A stretch of DNA of 7,344 nt from Clostridiales bacterium (GTDB lineage Bacteria; Bacillota; Clostridia; Lachnospirales; Lachnospiraceae): positions 9,749 through 17,092 of the forward strand of contig JAHZHG010000021.1 of the NCBI GenBank assembly GCA_019420425.1, written 5' to 3'. A program made the translations under genes and the position numbers. Below are positions 5,594 to 7,344 of the stretch, piece by piece (within the stretch, counting starts at the first letter, position 1; every line of letters starts with the position of its first letter). The notes under the pieces are model-generated. The model worked only from the letters and a program-made list of their open reading frames with translations, made no database searches and was not told the origin of the DNA.

Positions 5594-6411
5594 AAGGTGA
5601 AATATCCAAGCACCAGGAAGCCCAGGACAATCCTGTACCATCCAAACAGCTTGAAATCGTGTTTTTTGATGTAAACCATCAGGAAACGGATAACTGCCAG
5701 GGAAACGCCAAAGGCCACTGCCATCCCAATCAGCAGCACAGAAAGCTCTCCTCTGGTAAAATCTGTTCCGAACTTCAGCAGCTTCAGCAGGCTGCTGCCC
5801 ATCATGGCCGGTACGGCCAGGAAAAAGGTAAATTCCGCTGCGGTTACCCTGGATACGCCGATGATCAGCCCCCCGATGATGGTCGCGCCTGATCTGGAGG
5901 TGCCGGGGAATGCCGCTGCAATCAGCTGGAATATCCCGATAATCAATGCGGCAGGCACAGTAATCTCTGCGATGGAGTTTATCCTCGGGCTGCGTCCCCT
6001 GTTCCAGTTTTCCACCGTGATGAACAGCATACCGAACAGAATCAGCATAATGGCAACCGTCTGGTAATTGTAGAACAACGCTTCTAGCTCGTCATCCCAG
6101 AGCACGCCGACCACGCCTGCCGGTATGGAGGCAATCAGGATCTTTCCCCACATAATCCATTTGTCTTTATCCGCACGTAATCCGCCTTTAAAGGAAAAGG
6201 GGAAAAGCCTGCCCCAGTACATGACGACCACCGCCAGGATAGCGCCCAGCTGGATCACCACCAGAAACAGCTGCCAGAACTCCTCTCTGACATTCAGCTT
6301 TACAAACTCATTCAGCAGAATCATATGTCCCGTACTGCTGATCGGCAGCCATTCCGTAATGCCCTCCACAATGCCAAACAGCACTGCCTTTACCCATTCT
6401 ATCCAGTCCAT
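5584..6411 (-). CDS. uppP: Undecaprenyl-diphosphatase (UppP/BacA)
   Basis: A 275-residue integral membrane enzyme that converts undecaprenyl diphosphate to the monophosphate, recycling the lipid carrier used for peptidoglycan and other wall polymers; extra copies give bacitracin tolerance. The first signature is EGITEWLPISSTGHM (16-30), with E16, E20, S26 and H29 matching the catalytic Glu17, Glu21, Ser27 and His30 of E. coli. The second is PGTSRSGAT (169-177), with R173 matching Arg174. Several hydrophobic segments (about 48-68, 88-106, 117-135, 148-168, 194-213, 221-247 and 256-275) agree with the family's polytopic reentrant fold, and length is normal. The ATG at 6411 follows AGGAGGT by 5 bases. 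It begins 17 bases after the alkyltransferase stop, so the two are probably cotranscribed, and it ends at the shared terminator. Many Firmicutes carry more than one copy, and whether this is the main one cannot be judged here. Confidence 0.97.
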   Translation of the reverse strand: MDWIEWVKAVLFGIVEGITEWLPISSTGHMILLNEFVKLNVREEFWQLFLVVIQLGAILAVVVMYWGRLFPFSFKGGLRADKDKWIMWGKILIASIPAGVVGVLWDDELEALFYNYQTVAIMLILFGMLFITVENWNRGRSPRINSIAEITVPAALIIGIFQLIAAAFPGTSRSGATIIGGLIIGVSRVTAAEFTFFLAVPAMMGSSLLKLLKFGTDFTRGELSVLLIGMAVAFGVSLAVIRFLMVYIKKHDFKLFGWYRIVLGFLVLGYFTFLG

Positions 6412-6428
6412 AAACTACCTCCTAATTG

Positions 6429-6896
6429 TTATTTCCACTCGATTCCCTCATGGACGAGCAGCTCTTTCTTGCGCCACAGTCCGGCGGAAAATCCGGTCAG
6501 CGCACCGTTTTTTCCCAGAATCCGGTGGCAGGGCACCAGGATGAGCGCCGGATTGCGCCCGATCGCCGTTCCCGCCGCCCGGCAGGCCTGCGGTTTTCCC
6601 GCCTTCGCCGCAACCTCGCTATAGGTCAGGGTTTTTCCAAACTCCACCGAGCGCAGCACCTCCCAGACTTCCCGCTGAAAGGGCGTGCCCTCCAGGCACA
6701 AAGGCAGGGAAAAGCTTCTGCGCCGGCCGGCGAAATACTCAGTGAGCTGCTTTACCCCCTCGGCGGTCAGCGCATTTCCCCGGGCATCCCTGGGAATTTC
6801 TTCGCCTTCTGCGCAGCAGACGCCGGTGATCCCCTCTTCATTTGCCGTAACCTTCAGTACACCAATTTTACTTTTCATATATTCCTGAAAACACAT
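6429..6896 (-). CDS. ogt: Methylated-DNA--protein-cysteine methyltransferase (O6-alkylguanine repair)
   Basis: A 155-residue suicide repair protein that moves the alkyl group from O6-alkylguanine (or O4-alkylthymine) onto its own cysteine. Numbered from the chosen start, the active site is VPCHRI with C123 and H124. The DNA-binding part includes TPFQREVWEV (71-80), TYSEVA with Y92, and a helix-turn-helix region ending ACRAAGTAIGRNP with the arginine finger R106. GKNGALTGFSAGLWRKKELLVHEG closes the C-terminal domain in the family manner. The N-terminal domain (1-65) is short, as in stand-alone Ogt proteins, and there is no Ada-type regulatory domain. The start at 6896 has AGGAG 7 bases before it. 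A second ATG at 6878 with a weaker site cannot be excluded, while one at 6977 would overlap the upstream gene and hairpin and is unlikely. It lies between a DUF1622 gene and uppP. The symbol reflects the family; the exact alkyl preference is unknown. Confidence 0.95.
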   Translation of the reverse strand: MCFQEYMKSKIGVLKVTANEEGITGVCCAEGEEIPRDARGNALTAEGVKQLTEYFAGRRRSFSLPLCLEGTPFQREVWEVLRSVEFGKTLTYSEVAAKAGKPQACRAAGTAIGRNPALILVPCHRILGKNGALTGFSAGLWRKKELLVHEGIEWK

Positions 6897-6937
6897 GCGT
6901 ATGCTCCTGTAAGAAAAATATTCCCTCTGCGTAAAGC

Positions 6938-6968
6938 GGCCTGCGTCCGCTATGTAAAGACGCAGGCC
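6938..6968 (-). other. Long-stem hairpin between the DUF1622 gene and ogt
   Basis: GGCCTGCGTC (6938-6947) and GACGCAGGCC (6959-6968) are perfect 10-base inverted arms around an 11-base loop. The structure begins 5 bases after the DUF1622 stop codon on the minus strand. The nearest U-run (TATTTTTC) lies roughly 15 bases after the stem, too far for a normal intrinsic terminator. It may therefore be an mRNA-stabilising or processing hairpin, a partial terminator, or a site acting in the ogt leader. No convincing promoter was found between it and ogt. Confidence 0.55.
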
Positions 6969-6973
6969 TGCTC

Positions 6974-7303
6974 TCATTCATTTTTCTTTTCTTTTTCTTC
7001 GTTTTTGATCTCCCAGTGAATCAGGATATTCAAAATCGCCCGCAGAGCAATGATTCCCGCCACAATAAAGATCTCCTGCATCTCCCGCACAATCACGGTG
7101 CGCAGGATCTCGCTGCCCAGCTTAAACTCCAGCCCCATGGCCAGGCCCTTGGCCAGAATCAGCCGGGTTTCCGGTTCTTTTTTTATATAATTCACCAGGC
7201 CCTGAATACCGACAAATACCAGCACGCCCACGCCGATATACTCAAACATCAGCATTCCCAGATGTACCGCAATATTCAGCCACTCCTCCAGCATCTCCAG
7301 CAT
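6974..7303 (-). CDS. DUF1622 family small membrane protein, function unknown
   Basis: A 109-residue protein with a hydrophobic first segment (about 11-40), a central amphipathic stretch containing the family-like block GLEFKLGSEILRTVI (57-71), a second membrane segment (about 77-98, ending in the ALRAILN region) and a highly charged tail of Lys, Glu and Asn (99-109). This layout, with EF..GSEILRT and IALRA, is what I recognise as DUF1622; no biochemical role is established for that family to my knowledge. It is probably an inner-membrane protein. The ATG at 7303 has AGGAGG 8 bases upstream; a second ATG three codons later is less well placed. It is the first gene of the right-hand minus-strand block, followed by ogt and uppP, but a strong hairpin after its stop may partly separate it from them. 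The charged tail is encoded by an A-rich stretch next to the hairpin. Confidence 0.85.
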   Translation of the reverse strand: MLEMLEEWLNIAVHLGMLMFEYIGVGVLVFVGIQGLVNYIKKEPETRLILAKGLAMGLEFKLGSEILRTVIVREMQEIFIVAGIIALRAILNILIHWEIKNEEKEKKNE

Positions 7304-7335
7304 AATGCTGCCCTCCTGTCCGGTTGCTTTTTTCT

Positions 7336-7341
7336 ATTCTA
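7336..7341 (-). promoter_or_regulatory. Possible -10 box for the DUF1622 gene at the right edge
   Basis: On the minus strand TAGAAT (7336-7341) differs from the -10 consensus by one base and lies 32 bases before the ATG at 7303, giving a leader of about 25 bases. Any -35 box would be outside the window, so this is only a candidate. It would make DUF1622 the first gene of its transcript. Confidence 0.35.
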
Positions 7342-7344
7342 CCC

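Noticed and set aside
4623..5645. Long open frame on the minus strand opposite the transporter gene
   Set aside because: Its product is rich in His, Gln, Asp and Gly with no recognisable domain. That is the usual antisense image of a hydrophobic membrane protein. It also overlaps uppP and has no suitable ribosome binding site evident.
6897..6977. Upstream start at 6977 for the alkyltransferase
   Set aside because: It would translate through the hairpin and overlap the DUF1622 gene end, adding 27 residues with no family match; the ATG at 6896 has its own ribosome site.
1..7344. Mobile element, phage, toxin-antitoxin, CRISPR or defence system
   Set aside because: No transposase, integrase, direct-repeat array, paired terminal repeats or toxin-antitoxin gene pair was seen; every gene fits a chromosomal housekeeping or metabolic family.

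Overview
The window looks like ordinary chromosomal DNA from a Gram-positive anaerobe of the Firmicutes, probably Clostridia and perhaps Lachnospiraceae-like. The basis is strong AGGAGG-type ribosome binding sites before nearly every gene, sigma-A-like promoters, short operons, long-form aminopeptidase P, a divergent AroK-like kinase and UppP. Base composition is moderately GC-rich, above 50% by eye. This placement is inference, since no rRNA or marker gene is present. There are eight complete genes and one partial gene. No tRNA, rRNA, CRISPR array, insertion sequence or phage gene was seen, and no stretch over 300 bases lacks a gene. The longest gap, 4204-4412, is a divergent promoter region.

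Left block (minus strand, 4278 down to 135): one promoter at 4250-4278 appears to drive an AroK-like kinase, a long-form Xaa-Pro aminopeptidase overlapping it by 11 bases, a small VOC/glyoxalase-fold enzyme, and an AGE/YihS-type aldose-ketose isomerase. The block ends at a clear intrinsic terminator (135-162). Just beyond it a new promoter (82-110) starts a gene for a secreted or lipoprotein precursor, of which only the first 16 codons are inside the window. The isomerase and VOC enzyme (14-base gap), followed by an exported protein, could belong to a sugar-use module, but the substrate is unknown.

Middle: diverging from the kinase promoter, a plus-strand promoter (4332-4359) drives a single AI-2E/PerM-family membrane transporter (4413-5582).

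Right block (minus strand, 7303 down to 5584): a DUF1622 membrane protein, an O6-alkylguanine-DNA alkyltransferase, and undecaprenyl-diphosphatase UppP, which recycles the lipid carrier for cell-wall synthesis. UppP converges on the transporter gene. Their stop codons are one base apart inside a shared perfect palindrome that also serves as the minus-strand terminator.

No clearly new multi-gene system is visible. The points most worth a second look are two enzymes whose substrate pockets do not match their usual labels (a kinase lacking the shikimate-binding arginine, and a YihS-like isomerase lacking the sulfonate-binding residues) and the palindromic double gene end.
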